DNA of 15,878 nt from JAYVIQ01 sp043770215 (GCA_043770215.1 JAYVIQ010000184.1:1-15878); one strand, 5' to 3'; counted from the stretch's first letter, positions 6,544-14,951 are shown. Notes: generated by a model not told the origin, from the letters alone. Made by a program: numbers and translations.

Positions 6544-7158
6544 CTAAAGCTGTTTTTTAACTTCTGAGTATACATAATACAATTCAGATGCAATTTGAAA
6601 ACACCTTTCGTCGTATGATTTCTCTTCTTCTGGGGTATCATCATCTGCTTTTGGGTCAGAGTAACGTAAAGAAATTCTTTCGTCTGCTTCTGCAATTACT
6701 GGGCAATTGTCGTCTGCTGTAGAGCAAGTCATTATAGTAGCAAAATTTGCTACGGGGTTAATCTGATCTTCTATCAATTTAGAATATGTAAGCAAAGTAC
6801 GTGCATCATCAGATGAATGTATTCTGTACTGAGGGTTTTCTCCTTCACTTACTTGTTCTAGCAATACACCTGCTCTAGAAAGAGCTTCTAATGCTCTTTC
6901 ATTAAATGCGGTAACCTCTGTACCAGCAGAGAAACTTCTTACTTCATGCAAACCGAAATTTCTAGAGATAATAAATGACCAAGATTGTGCCATCTGACTT
7001 CTTCTAGAGTTGTGTGTACAAACAAAAATTAGCCCACATTTGGCTTGTTTTTTCACTACGTAGTTAATTACGTTTTTTAATATTACTTGTCTATGTTGAG
7101 GGATGCTTTTTGCTGCATCTTTTATTTTTTCTAGGTATTCATTTATTGTAGTACTCAT
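6544..7158 (-). CDS. ArsC/low-molecular-weight phosphatase-like protein with a three-cysteine redox set
   Basis: The product has 204 residues. The P-loop is FVCTHNSRRSQMAQ, with Cys47 and Arg53 in the CX5R pattern of LMW protein tyrosine phosphatases and thioredoxin-coupled arsenate reductases. Cys145 and Cys152 lie in TCSTADDNCP, which has the CX6C spacing of the second and third redox cysteines of plasmid pI258-type ArsC, so an arsenate-reductase-like thiol relay is more likely than a simple phosphatase. The acid region (YSDPKADDDTP) supplies a candidate general acid. It is longer than typical ArsC (about 130-140 residues), with about 40 extra N-terminal residues (EYLEKIKDAAKSIPQHRQ) and an insertion before the second cysteine. 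No ars regulator or efflux pump is nearby. It is the last gene before the strong terminator, 87 bp after the four-helix membrane protein. Confidence 0.85.
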   Translation of the reverse strand: MSTTINEYLEKIKDAAKSIPQHRQVILKNVINYVVKKQAKCGLIFVCTHNSRRSQMAQSWSFIISRNFGLHEVRSFSAGTEVTAFNERALEALSRAGVLLEQVSEGENPQYRIHSSDDARTLLTYSKLIEDQINPVANFATIMTCSTADDNCPVIAEADERISLRYSDPKADDDTPEEEKSYDERCFQIASELYYVYSEVKKQL

Positions 7159-7245
7159 CTATTTTTTTTAATATTTTTTTCAAACATCAATATTCAATTC
7201 TTATCTCTGCATTGATTTATTTCAGTTATAGGAAGTGAATTTTAC

Positions 7246-7689
7246 TTAAAACCAACCCGCTCCTAATCCTCTGAAAGGCCATGGGATTGAAGCCAAGATT
7301 AAGATTAAGGCTATTAAATAATAATTAAATTGAGTTTTAAATCTTGCTTTAGAATCTGTTCCTTTTTTTGCTTTTATGTAGCCAATAGTAAGAATTGTTA
7401 TTGCCAACAACATACCTACGGCATGCTCTATGGTATAAAATCTATATATTTTGTTTGTCATCATGTTTTCAAAACTAACTTTACCACCAGCGTTCCAAAA
7501 ATACAAAATAGGACCCAACACCAACTGCACATGTGCGGAAATAAAAGCAATTAAACCTAGTTTTCTGTCTTTATCTGTAAATTCCTTGCCTAATGATTTG
7601 CCTTTATAGGCATTGAAAATAACCAATAATAATCCTGCCAATAGTATGTATCTAAGGCCAGAGTGAGCGTGTAGTATTCCGTTGTACAT
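7246..7689 (-). CDS. Four-helix integral membrane protein, possible haem binder (cytochrome b-like)
   Basis: The product has 147 residues with four predicted membrane helices at about residues 11-27, 43-64, 84-104 and 121-138. Conserved-looking histidines lie near or in helices: H7 and H9 (LHAHSGLRYILL), H53 (ISAHVQLVLG) and H89 (IEHAVGMLLA). Together with SIPWPFRGLGAGWF at the end, they recall the small Bacteroidota membrane proteins often labelled cytochrome B. Two buried histidines could ligate haem, but this is inference. It begins 11 bp after the LysM protein gene, so it is in the same transcript. Its partner and electron donor are unknown. Confidence 0.75.
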   Translation of the reverse strand: MYNGILHAHSGLRYILLAGLLLVIFNAYKGKSLGKEFTDKDRKLGLIAFISAHVQLVLGPILYFWNAGGKVSFENMMTNKIYRFYTIEHAVGMLLAITILTIGYIKAKKGTDSKARFKTQFNYYLIALILILASIPWPFRGLGAGWF

Positions 7690-7700
7690 TGTTTTTTATT

Positions 7701-9251
7701 TTATTTGTTTGGTAATGGTAATTCTAATAGTATTCTATCTGCCATTGCTTGCAGATTATCTCCAGTAATTCTATCTATGTTGTTGGAGTTTGAATTGTAC
7801 TGTTGCTTATGTTTATTTCCTGCAATTTGTATACCTTTGCTATCGAAAATAGAGAAATGAACCACAAATGTTCGTACATAATTTTCTGTTGTTCTGTCTA
7901 GGCAATGATCGTAATCTGTGATGACCTCAAATTGGTTTACAAAAATATAATAATCTACACTATACTTGTTGTTAAAATAATCAAAAAATTTAAAGTCTTT
8001 TACCAATACACCAAAGTATTTATCTGCATTGTTGTCTATTTTGGTTTCTTCTACTTCAGTTTGGTTTGATACTTTATTTTTTAGCGCAGCAAGTTTAGAT
8101 TTCATAGAATTATCTGTTGCCACTTCTCCTTTTTCTATTGTACTTGCTTGTTGCTGAGCCAAAGTTTTTTTGTATGCTTCAGACAAAATAGCGCTTTGGT
8201 AGTCGTAAGAAACAGAAGTATAAATTTTGTTTAAATCAGTAAGTGTGTCCTGAAATTTTCCGCCCATTAGGTGTATGTTCTCAAATCCCATGGGGTCTAA
8301 AAGAGCATTTAATCTACGTCTTATTGTTTTTCTTACTTCTAAAGTAGAATTTAATCCTGAGCCTTTTTTTATTTCTTCGTCAGCATCTGACCAATACAAA
8401 TGTGGATCGAAAGGGATTATGAGTACTTGTTGTTTGTTAGGGTCAAATTCATAGATAGATTCATTTTCTGATAACTTCTCCTTTTCTTTAACAACTAAAG
8501 TGCTTCCAGAATTTGTAACCGTGTTCAAAGAGTTGCTTGTTGTGGGTTTAGTTGTGTGCGCAGTTTGTGTGGCAGCGGGTTTAGATGTTGTAGTTTCTAT
8601 GGGTTTAGAATTAATTTTAGCAGGTTGAATACTTTCCTCTGGTTCCATAGTAGTTTTTATAGTGGAACTAGTCTTCGATTCAGGCACTGCTTTTTGAGTT
8701 ACTTCCGTATTAGAATTTGTTTTTACATTAGTATTTTTTACTTCTGTAGCTTCTATTTTTTTGTCAGGGACATTGGTTTTTATGGGAGAAGTTGTTGGGG
8801 TTTTAACTTCTGTAGTTTTTTCTATACTTTTTGGAGCTTTAAGTACTATGATTTGTCCTTCTTTTAAATCAAAACCATTCCAAGCAATTAAATTGTTTAC
8901 TGGTATGCCGTATTTCTGAGAAATTCTAAAATATGTTTCTCCTTTTAGAACTACATGTGTATCCGTTTTGGGTTCAAAAACAGAAGCTTTTGCTGTATTT
9001 GTTCTAATGTAATTTCTTAGCAAGAGTATTTGCCCTACTTTTAATCCATTTTCTAAACCAGGATTATCTGTCATAAGGTCTGTAACACTTACTTTGTGGG
9101 TGGTAGATAAATGATAAATTGTTTCACTTGGCCCTACCAAATAACGTACATATTTCTTAGTCCCTTTTGTTTCTACTCCAATAGAATCTTGTTTTTCTGC
9201 AAAAGCCAAACAAGAAATGAGCATAAAAAACAGATACAAAATTCTTTTCAT
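7701..9251 (-). CDS. Exported LysM-repeat protein with Bacteroidota-type C-terminal domain
   Basis: The 516-residue product has a signal peptide (residues 1-18, MKRILYLFFMLISCLAFA). LysM repeats follow at about 35-80 (RYLVGPSETIYHLSTTHKVS) and 98-138 (HVVLKGETYFRISQKYGIPV), which bind the glycan of peptidoglycan. Residues of about 140-265 form a low-complexity Thr/Lys/Ser-rich linker. The C-terminal 240 residues begin QVLIIPFDPHLYWSDADEEI, a segment that I recognise from Bacteroidota LysM proteins but cannot match to an enzyme. No peptidoglycan hydrolase motif is visible. The likely role is a periplasmic envelope protein tethered to the wall. It sits 9 bp downstream of rseP in the dxr-rseP operon, which fits a cell-envelope role. 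Confidence 0.85.
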   Translation of the reverse strand: MKRILYLFFMLISCLAFAEKQDSIGVETKGTKKYVRYLVGPSETIYHLSTTHKVSVTDLMTDNPGLENGLKVGQILLLRNYIRTNTAKASVFEPKTDTHVVLKGETYFRISQKYGIPVNNLIAWNGFDLKEGQIIVLKAPKSIEKTTEVKTPTTSPIKTNVPDKKIEATEVKNTNVKTNSNTEVTQKAVPESKTSSTIKTTMEPEESIQPAKINSKPIETTTSKPAATQTAHTTKPTTSNSLNTVTNSGSTLVVKEKEKLSENESIYEFDPNKQQVLIIPFDPHLYWSDADEEIKKGSGLNSTLEVRKTIRRRLNALLDPMGFENIHLMGGKFQDTLTDLNKIYTSVSYDYQSAILSEAYKKTLAQQQASTIEKGEVATDNSMKSKLAALKNKVSNQTEVEETKIDNNADKYFGVLVKDFKFFDYFNNKYSVDYYIFVNQFEVITDYDHCLDRTTENYVRTFVVHFSIFDSKGIQIAGNKHKQQYNSNSNNIDRITGDNLQAMADRILLELPLPNK

Positions 9252-9260
9252 GGTATTAAT

Positions 9261-10580
9261 TTAATAATTTCCGTTGTAAATATCATTACCTAAAGCAAAG
9301 AACATTAGCGTTAACAACAAAACCATGCCAACCATTTGTGTAACCTCCATAAATTTTTTAGATGGTTTTCTTCTGGTAATGATTTCGTACAAAGTAAATA
9401 TAGCATGGCCTCCATCTAATCCAGGGATAGGTAAAATATTAAAAAATGCCAATACCAATGAAAGATTAGCAGTAAGCAACCAAAATTTTTGCCAGTGCCA
9501 CTCTTCTCCAAATTGTTTTTTCATAGACAAGACACTTCCTACATGTTTTACTCCATTTTGATTGAACAATAGCTTTAACTGTGATACATTTTTGGTAAAT
9601 ATCTCCAAAGTAAATGAAGCTCCCTTTGAAAGCGACTCAAAAACTCCAAATTGTTTCGTTTTAAAATCATACAAGCCAACCCAGTCTGTTTTTGCCATCA
9701 CGCCTATAGTTCCTTCTTTAGAAACATAGCTTTTTAGTTTTCTTTGAGTTCCATTTCTATCTAAGGTAAATTCTACAAATTTTTCTTTTTTGGTAGATAA
9801 AATCTCTTTTACGTATTGAAAACTTCCAGTATTTTTGCCATCTACGGCTATAATCCGGTCATTTTTTATAAGTCCGGCTTTGTCTGCATTGCCATCTAAC
9901 ACAAGAGAATCTATTACAAATGGAAATGGAACTTCTATAAGTCTAGGTTCTTTATTGGCTAATAAACGTGTGTCTATATCCTCTGGTAAAGAGATTTGTA
10001 CTTCTTTTCCATTTCTAAGTACAGTTATTATTTTGCATTCTTTCATTAGAATTGCCCAAGATACATCTTGTATAGCTAGTTCTTCTGTAACTAGTGTGTT
10101 GTCTAGTTTGTATATTTTATCTCCGTTTTCAAAGCCTGCATCTCTAAGTACTGGATCTACATATATACCTTGTTTTAAACTTGTTATAGGTAAATATTCC
10201 TCGCCATAAAAATAAAATATCCCGCTAAAAATCACATAGCCCAACACTAAGTTCACAAATACACCTCCTAGCATGGTAATTAGACGCTGCCAAGCAGGTT
10301 TACTTCTAAATTCCCAAGGTTGTGGAGGCAAATCCATTTGAGCTTTGTCCATAGACTCATCTATCATGCCAGCTATTTTTACATAGCCACCAAGTGGTAA
10401 CCAACCAATGCCATATTCTGTTTCGCCTTTTCTTACTTTGAATACAGAAAACCAAGGGTTGAAGAATAAGTAAAACTTATCTACCCTCATTTTGAATAGT
10501 TTTGCTGGTATAAAATGCCCCAACTCATGTAGCACAACCAAAATTGAAAGTGCAAGTATTAACTGTCCGTATCCTATCAT
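9261..10580 (-). CDS. rseP: RseP site-2 intramembrane zinc metalloprotease
   Basis: This 439-residue inner-membrane protease cleaves substrates within the membrane, classically anti-sigma factors during envelope stress and remnant signal peptides. The zinc site HExxH is at residues 18-22 (HELGH) in the first membrane helix, and the third ligand region LDGGH is at 388-392. Two PDZ-like regions lie between (one from about residue 135, the second from about 223 with NADKAGLIKNDRIIAVDG). Four membrane helices are placed as in E. coli RseP (450 residues). Its start codon overlaps the dxr stop as ATGA (10577-10580), indicating translational coupling. The dxr-rseP neighbourhood is widespread in bacteria, but cdsA and uppS, which often lie between or beside them, are absent here. 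Confidence 0.95.
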   Translation of the reverse strand: MIGYGQLILALSILVVLHELGHFIPAKLFKMRVDKFYLFFNPWFSVFKVRKGETEYGIGWLPLGGYVKIAGMIDESMDKAQMDLPPQPWEFRSKPAWQRLITMLGGVFVNLVLGYVIFSGIFYFYGEEYLPITSLKQGIYVDPVLRDAGFENGDKIYKLDNTLVTEELAIQDVSWAILMKECKIITVLRNGKEVQISLPEDIDTRLLANKEPRLIEVPFPFVIDSLVLDGNADKAGLIKNDRIIAVDGKNTGSFQYVKEILSTKKEKFVEFTLDRNGTQRKLKSYVSKEGTIGVMAKTDWVGLYDFKTKQFGVFESLSKGASFTLEIFTKNVSQLKLLFNQNGVKHVGSVLSMKKQFGEEWHWQKFWLLTANLSLVLAFFNILPIPGLDGGHAIFTLYEIITRRKPSKKFMEVTQMVGMVLLLTLMFFALGNDIYNGNY

Positions 10581-11743
10581 TTGTATATTAATTCATGCGC
10601 AATTTTACGCGCTTCTGTATCTGTGTTTATATAATCTTCTAAGCTTGGCTTTGCAATATAATTTAATTTCGAAAGGGTTTCTTCTAATACGTTAGACATA
10701 TTTAAAAATCCTACTTTATCTTTTAGAAATGCATCTACAGCAATCTCATTAGCAGCATTTAACCCACAGGCAAAGTTACCTCCTTTTTCCATGCAATGGT
10801 ATGCAAGATCTAGATTTCTAAACGTTTCTTTGTCTGGTTGCTCAAACGTTAGTTGTGGGTAATGCATAAAGTTAAATCTTTCCCAATTGGTTTTTATTCG
10901 TGCAGGGTATCCTAGCGCAAATTGTATGGGCAATTTCATGTCTGGTAAGCCCATTTGCGCTTTCATGCTTCCGTCTTCAAACTGTACCAAAGAGTGAATA
11001 ATGGATTGTGGGTGAACAATTACTTCTATTTGACTTGGTTTTAATGCAAACAACCATTTGGCTTCTATTACCTCCAAGCCTTTGTTCATAAGGCTAGCAG
11101 AGTCTATGGTTATTTTGGCTCCCATTTCCCAATTTGGGTGTTTTAGAGCTTCTTTTTTTGTTACTTCTAATAACTGATCTCTTTTTTTGCCTCTAAATGG
11201 TCCTCCTGATGCAGTAAGGATAATTTTTTCTATTGGGTTATGGAATTCACCTAAAAGACATTGAAAAATTGCGGAATGTTCTGAATCTACTGGTAAAATG
11301 TTTACTGCTTTTTCTCTAGCAAGTTGAGTAATTAAATCGCCTGCAACAACCAAAGTTTCTTTATTGGCAAGAGCTATAGTTTTGCCAGCTTCTATTGCTT
11401 TTATTGTTGGTAATAATCCTGCATAACCTACTAGAGCAGTAAGTACTATATCAATATGTTCATTTTGAACTGCATCTGCAAGAGCTTTTATGCCGGTATA
11501 TACTTTTATCAACTTAGGACTTAAAGCATTTTTTACTTTTTCGTATTGTTGCTCGTCTCCAATGACTACTAAATTTGGCTCAAACTCTAGGGCTTGAGCA
11601 ATCAATAAATCGCCATTGTTTTGAGCACTTAGTACTTCTACTATAAATTTATCAGGATTTTCACGAATTACTTGTAGGGCTTGAGTTCCTATAGAACCTG
11701 TAGAACCTAAAATTGCTATGTGTCTTTTGTTGTCTTCTTTCAA
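10577..11743 (-). CDS. dxr: 1-deoxy-D-xylulose 5-phosphate reductoisomerase
   Basis: The enzyme converts DXP to 2-C-methyl-D-erythritol 4-phosphate with NADPH, the committed step of the MEP pathway to isoprenoids. The 388 residues (E. coli 398) show the NADPH-binding GSTGSIG at 13-19 and the ANKETLV loop. The metal and substrate region DSEHSAIFQCL, the SGGPFRG loop, IDSASLMNKGLEVIEA and HPQSIIHSLVQFEDGSMKAQMG are also present. The start must be the TTG at 11743: no ATG occurs upstream before the in-frame stop TAA of the preceding gene, nor downstream before the essential GSTGSIG motif. It lies 15 bp after the GH3-like gene and overlaps rseP by 4 bp. Confidence 0.96.
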   Translation of the reverse strand: MKEDNKRHIAILGSTGSIGTQALQVIRENPDKFIVEVLSAQNNGDLLIAQALEFEPNLVVIGDEQQYEKVKNALSPKLIKVYTGIKALADAVQNEHIDIVLTALVGYAGLLPTIKAIEAGKTIALANKETLVVAGDLITQLAREKAVNILPVDSEHSAIFQCLLGEFHNPIEKIILTASGGPFRGKKRDQLLEVTKKEALKHPNWEMGAKITIDSASLMNKGLEVIEAKWLFALKPSQIEVIVHPQSIIHSLVQFEDGSMKAQMGLPDMKLPIQFALGYPARIKTNWERFNFMHYPQLTFEQPDKETFRNLDLAYHCMEKGGNFACGLNAANEIAVDAFLKDKVGFLNMSNVLEETLSKLNYIAKPSLEDYINTDTEARKIAHELIYK

Positions 11744-11758
11744 AGTATGTTTCTTAAA

Positions 11759-13255
11759 TTATTTTGCCAACTTTATAAGTTCGGCTGCAATTTTTCTGTC
11801 ATTAGATAATCTAGGGACCTTGTTCTGCCCCCCTAATTTCCCTTCAGATTTCATATAGTTTATAAAGCTTTGGGGTTTTAGATTTATAATACTCAACGCT
11901 TGTAATATATTCCCACTAATTAAATCTTTGTAATAAATATTGAGCTTTATCAACTCAAGATCTAAGTCTTTTTCAAATTGCAAAAAATCATTTGGTTCGG
12001 TGCCAAACTCTATAAACCATTCGTGCCTAGACATTCCTTTATTTGGGTTGATGCTTGGGGCAACAGTAAATTCTATAATATCTACTTCTGGGTGTTTTGC
12101 ACAAGCAGCTTTCATAGCTTTTTCTACTTCCTCGCCTATCACATGCTCGCCAAAAGCAGAAATAAAATGCTTAATTCTACCTGTCACCAATATTTTTACT
12201 GGTTCTAAGGATATAAACTTTATAGTGTCTCCAATAGAATATCCCCATAAACCAGCGTTGCTATTTATGATTAATGCATAATTTACATTCAGCTGTACCT
12301 CGCTTATGGTGTAGCGCTTAGGATTTTGGTTGTAATACTCATCTGCCACGATAAATTCATAAAAAATACCGCTATTTAGCAATAAAAGTAGTCCATTGTC
12401 TTCTTGAGAATGCTGGTATGCTATAAATCCTTCAGAGGCTGGGTAGGTTTCTATGGAGGTAATTTTTTTGCCTATTGTGTCAAACATTTTTTGTTTGTAA
12501 GGTTCGAAGTTTACGCCTCCATACACAAAAAGTTCAAAATCTGGGAAAACATCTTTTATCTGTTTGCCGGTTCTTGCAGAAATTCTATCGAAATACATTT
12601 GCACCCAAGGCGGAATACCAGATATTAGAGACATTGGAGAGTGAATAGTTTCATCTATAATGGCATCTAATTTTGTTTCCCAATCTTCTATACAATTGGT
12701 TTCCCAACTTGGTTTTTGGTTTTGTTTTAAAATTGCCGGTATATGATGGTTTACAATGCCGGAAAGCCTACCTGTATAAATGCCATTTTTTTTATCTAAA
12801 ATAGGACTGCCAGATAAAAACATTAAATTTTTGTCAAAGAATTTAGAATTTCCTGTTTCGTGCACATAATTTAATAATGCGTCTCTGGCACTATTTATGT
12901 GATTTGGCATAGAATCTTTGGTAATTGGAATATATTTTACCCCTGAAGTAGTACCGCTAGTTTTTGCAAAATAGGCTGGTTTTCCTTTCCAAAGGATATC
13001 TTCTTTTCCTGAAACTACTTGTTCTATGTAAGGTTTTAAATCTTCATACTCCCTTATAGGAACAGCTTGTGCAAAATCTTTATAATCAGATAGTTGATTA
13101 AAATTATGGTCTTTGCCAAAAAGGGTGTTTTGTGCACAAGAAATTAAATTATTAAATACTTTTTTTTGGCTATCTAATGGATTAGAAATCCATTGTTGAT
13201 TCTTGTTATGAATCAAAGAAGCTAAAGGTTTAGATAAGAAAGATTTTAATCCCAT
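11759..13255 (-). CDS. GH3-like ANL-superfamily acyl-adenylating (amido synthetase-like) protein
   Basis: The product has 498 residues. It is related to plant GH3 acyl-acid amido synthetases, which adenylate a carboxylic acid and pass it to an amino acid. The ATP-binding P-loop-like motif is at residues 99-112 (TSGTTSGVKYIPIT). Next come an SLISGIPPW segment, FVYGGVNFEPY and IETYPASEGFIAYQ (adenine and acyl pocket regions), then LWGYSIGDTIKF and VTGRIKHFISAFGEHV, which match the A8/hinge region of ANL enzymes. The C-terminal domain of about 120 residues is present. Bacterial members, frequent in Bacteroidota, have no established substrate. It is the first gene of the operon with dxr and rseP, which suggests housekeeping use, possibly of an acyl or amino-acid conjugate in the envelope; this is inference from neighbours only. 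Confidence 0.9.
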   Translation of the reverse strand: MGLKSFLSKPLASLIHNKNQQWISNPLDSQKKVFNNLISCAQNTLFGKDHNFNQLSDYKDFAQAVPIREYEDLKPYIEQVVSGKEDILWKGKPAYFAKTSGTTSGVKYIPITKDSMPNHINSARDALLNYVHETGNSKFFDKNLMFLSGSPILDKKNGIYTGRLSGIVNHHIPAILKQNQKPSWETNCIEDWETKLDAIIDETIHSPMSLISGIPPWVQMYFDRISARTGKQIKDVFPDFELFVYGGVNFEPYKQKMFDTIGKKITSIETYPASEGFIAYQHSQEDNGLLLLLNSGIFYEFIVADEYYNQNPKRYTISEVQLNVNYALIINSNAGLWGYSIGDTIKFISLEPVKILVTGRIKHFISAFGEHVIGEEVEKAMKAACAKHPEVDIIEFTVAPSINPNKGMSRHEWFIEFGTEPNDFLQFEKDLDLELIKLNIYYKDLISGNILQALSIINLKPQSFINYMKSEGKLGGQNKVPRLSNDRKIAAELIKLAK

Positions 13256-13298
13256 TTACTCGCAATTTAGCTGTTTTTTGAAAATAATTAGCCCAGAA

Positions 13299-13316
13299 TT
13301 AAATATTAATATTTAA
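13299..13316. promoter_or_regulatory. 18-bp perfect palindrome upstream of the GH3-dxr-rseP operon
   Basis: TTAAATATTAATATTTAA is its own reverse complement. It lies in the 89-bp gap between prfC and the GH3-like gene, 43 bp before that gene's start. It may be an operator or part of the promoter region, but it is entirely A/T in AT-rich DNA, so chance is a real alternative. I found no clear TAnnTTTG box in this gap. Confidence 0.3.
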
Positions 13317-13344
13317 ATACAAAGAGTTCAAACAAACACCTTTG

Positions 13345-14925
13345 CTACTCCTCATTCATCTCAGAAGTATAATAAAATTTAATGTCTGTGTATTTGTCTT
13401 CTGCCTGTTGAACAGAAAATCTAGATTCGGCTAGGTAGACATGGTTGCCATGTTTGTCTGTAGCAATAAATTTTTGTTTTCTAAGGATAAAATCGTCTAA
13501 CTGTTCTTTGTTATCGCTTTTAAACCAGCAGGCTTTGTACATAGGAAACGTTTCCCATCTACATTTTGCGCCATATTCGTGTTCTAGTCTGTATTCTATA
13601 ACCTCAAATTGTAGCTGACCTACGGTGCCAATAATTTTTCTATTGTAGTAATTTGTAAATAACTGAGCCACACCTTCGTCCATAAGCTGATCTACCCCTT
13701 TTGCCAGTTGTTTTGCTTTCATAGGATCTGCATTGTCTATGAATTTAAACAACTCTGGAGAAAAACTTGGGATTCCTTTAAATTGAAACTTCTCTCCATC
13801 CGTTAAGGTATCGCCAATTTTAAATGTGCCAGTATCATGTAAGCCTATAATATCACCTGGAAAAGCCTCATCTACAACAGATTTTTTAGAAGCCATAAAT
13901 GCAGTTGGCGAACTAAATTTTAACTGTTTGTTGTTTCTAACATGCAAATAATTTGTATTCCTTTGAAATACACCAGAACATATTTTTACAAAAGCCAAGC
14001 GGTCTCTATGATTCGGATCCATGTTGGCATGTATTTTAAATACAAAACCACTGAATTTTTGATCATAAGGATCTACCGTTTTATTATCTGCAACTGTAGG
14101 AGTAGGAGAGGGAGCAATTTTTATAAACGTATCTAAAAGCTCTTTCACACCAAAATTATTCATGGCAGAACCAAAAAATACTGGAGAAATATCTCCTTTT
14201 AAATAGGTATCTATATCAAAATCTGGATATACGCCAGTTATTAAATCTGCATCTTCTCTTAAAATACCTGCATATCTGCCTAATTGTTTATCTAAATATG
14301 GATCGTCAAGGCTTTCTACACTTACGCCTTCAGAAATTGTTTGGCGATTTGGCATAAAAAGGTTTAATTTTTTCTCATAGATGTTGTAAACACCTTTAAA
14401 ATCTTTGCCCATACCTATAGGCCAAGAAAGTGGGTTTACTTTTAGGCCTAGTTTCTGCTCTACTTCATCTAGTAAATCAAAAGCATCTTTGCCTTCTCTA
14501 TCCATTTTATTGATAAAAACCATAGTAGGTATTTTGCGCATGCGGCATACCCTTACTAAATTTTCTGTTTGCTCTTCTACGCCTTTTGCAACATCTATTA
14601 CCACTATTACGCTGTCTACAGCAGACAAAGTTCTATATGTATCTTCTGCAAAATCTTTGTGACCTGGCGTATCTAAAATATTTATTTTTCTACCTTCATA
14701 ATCAAAACCCATTACAGATGTTGCCACAGAAATACCCCTTTGCTTTTCTATCTCCATAAAATCTGAGGTTGCAGTCTTTTTTATTTTATTAGACTTTACA
14801 GCCCCAGCCACTTGAATTGCACCCCCAAAAAGAAGTAATTTTTCTGTGAGTGTAGTTTTACCTGCATCTGGATGTGAAATGATGGCAAAAGTGCGCCTGC
14901 GTTGGATTTCCTCTTTAGTAGTCAT
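13345..14925 (-). CDS. prfC: Peptide chain release factor 3
   Basis: This 526-residue translational GTPase (E. coli RF3 529) removes RF1 and RF2 from the ribosome after peptide release. GTPase motifs are complete: G1 SHPDAGKTTLTEKLL at about 17-31, G2 in RGISVATSVM, G3 DTPGHKDF and G4 NKMDRE. The SAMNNFGVKELLDTF segment, the domain II region and the C-terminal domain (VGQLQFEVIEYRLEHEYGA) identify RF3 rather than EF-G, as does the segment around SDFMEIEKQRGISV. It starts 87 bp from the divergent comF-type gene. A -7 box sits 22 bp upstream of its ATG. Confidence 0.96.
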   Translation of the reverse strand: MTTKEEIQRRRTFAIISHPDAGKTTLTEKLLLFGGAIQVAGAVKSNKIKKTATSDFMEIEKQRGISVATSVMGFDYEGRKINILDTPGHKDFAEDTYRTLSAVDSVIVVIDVAKGVEEQTENLVRVCRMRKIPTMVFINKMDREGKDAFDLLDEVEQKLGLKVNPLSWPIGMGKDFKGVYNIYEKKLNLFMPNRQTISEGVSVESLDDPYLDKQLGRYAGILREDADLITGVYPDFDIDTYLKGDISPVFFGSAMNNFGVKELLDTFIKIAPSPTPTVADNKTVDPYDQKFSGFVFKIHANMDPNHRDRLAFVKICSGVFQRNTNYLHVRNNKQLKFSSPTAFMASKKSVVDEAFPGDIIGLHDTGTFKIGDTLTDGEKFQFKGIPSFSPELFKFIDNADPMKAKQLAKGVDQLMDEGVAQLFTNYYNRKIIGTVGQLQFEVIEYRLEHEYGAKCRWETFPMYKACWFKSDNKEQLDDFILRKQKFIATDKHGNHVYLAESRFSVQQAEDKYTDIKFYYTSEMNEE

Positions 14926-14932
14926 AGTGTAT

Positions 14933-14951
14933 TTTGCAAATAGTTTGCAAA
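14933..14951. promoter_or_regulatory. Two TTTGCAAA palindromes one helical turn apart in the prfC-comF divergent region
   Basis: TTTGCAAA occurs at 14933-14940 and again at 14944-14951, an offset of 11 bp. Each is an 8-bp perfect palindrome, and the second overlaps the proposed -7 box of prfC. The spacing would put both on one face of the helix, as in a dimer-of-dimers operator. No known regulator is inferred. Confidence 0.3.

Noticed and set aside
8556..8867. 103-codon plus-strand open frame rich in Phe, Ser and Cys
   Set aside because: It is the antisense of the low-complexity Thr/Lys linker of the LysM protein, which explains its composition.
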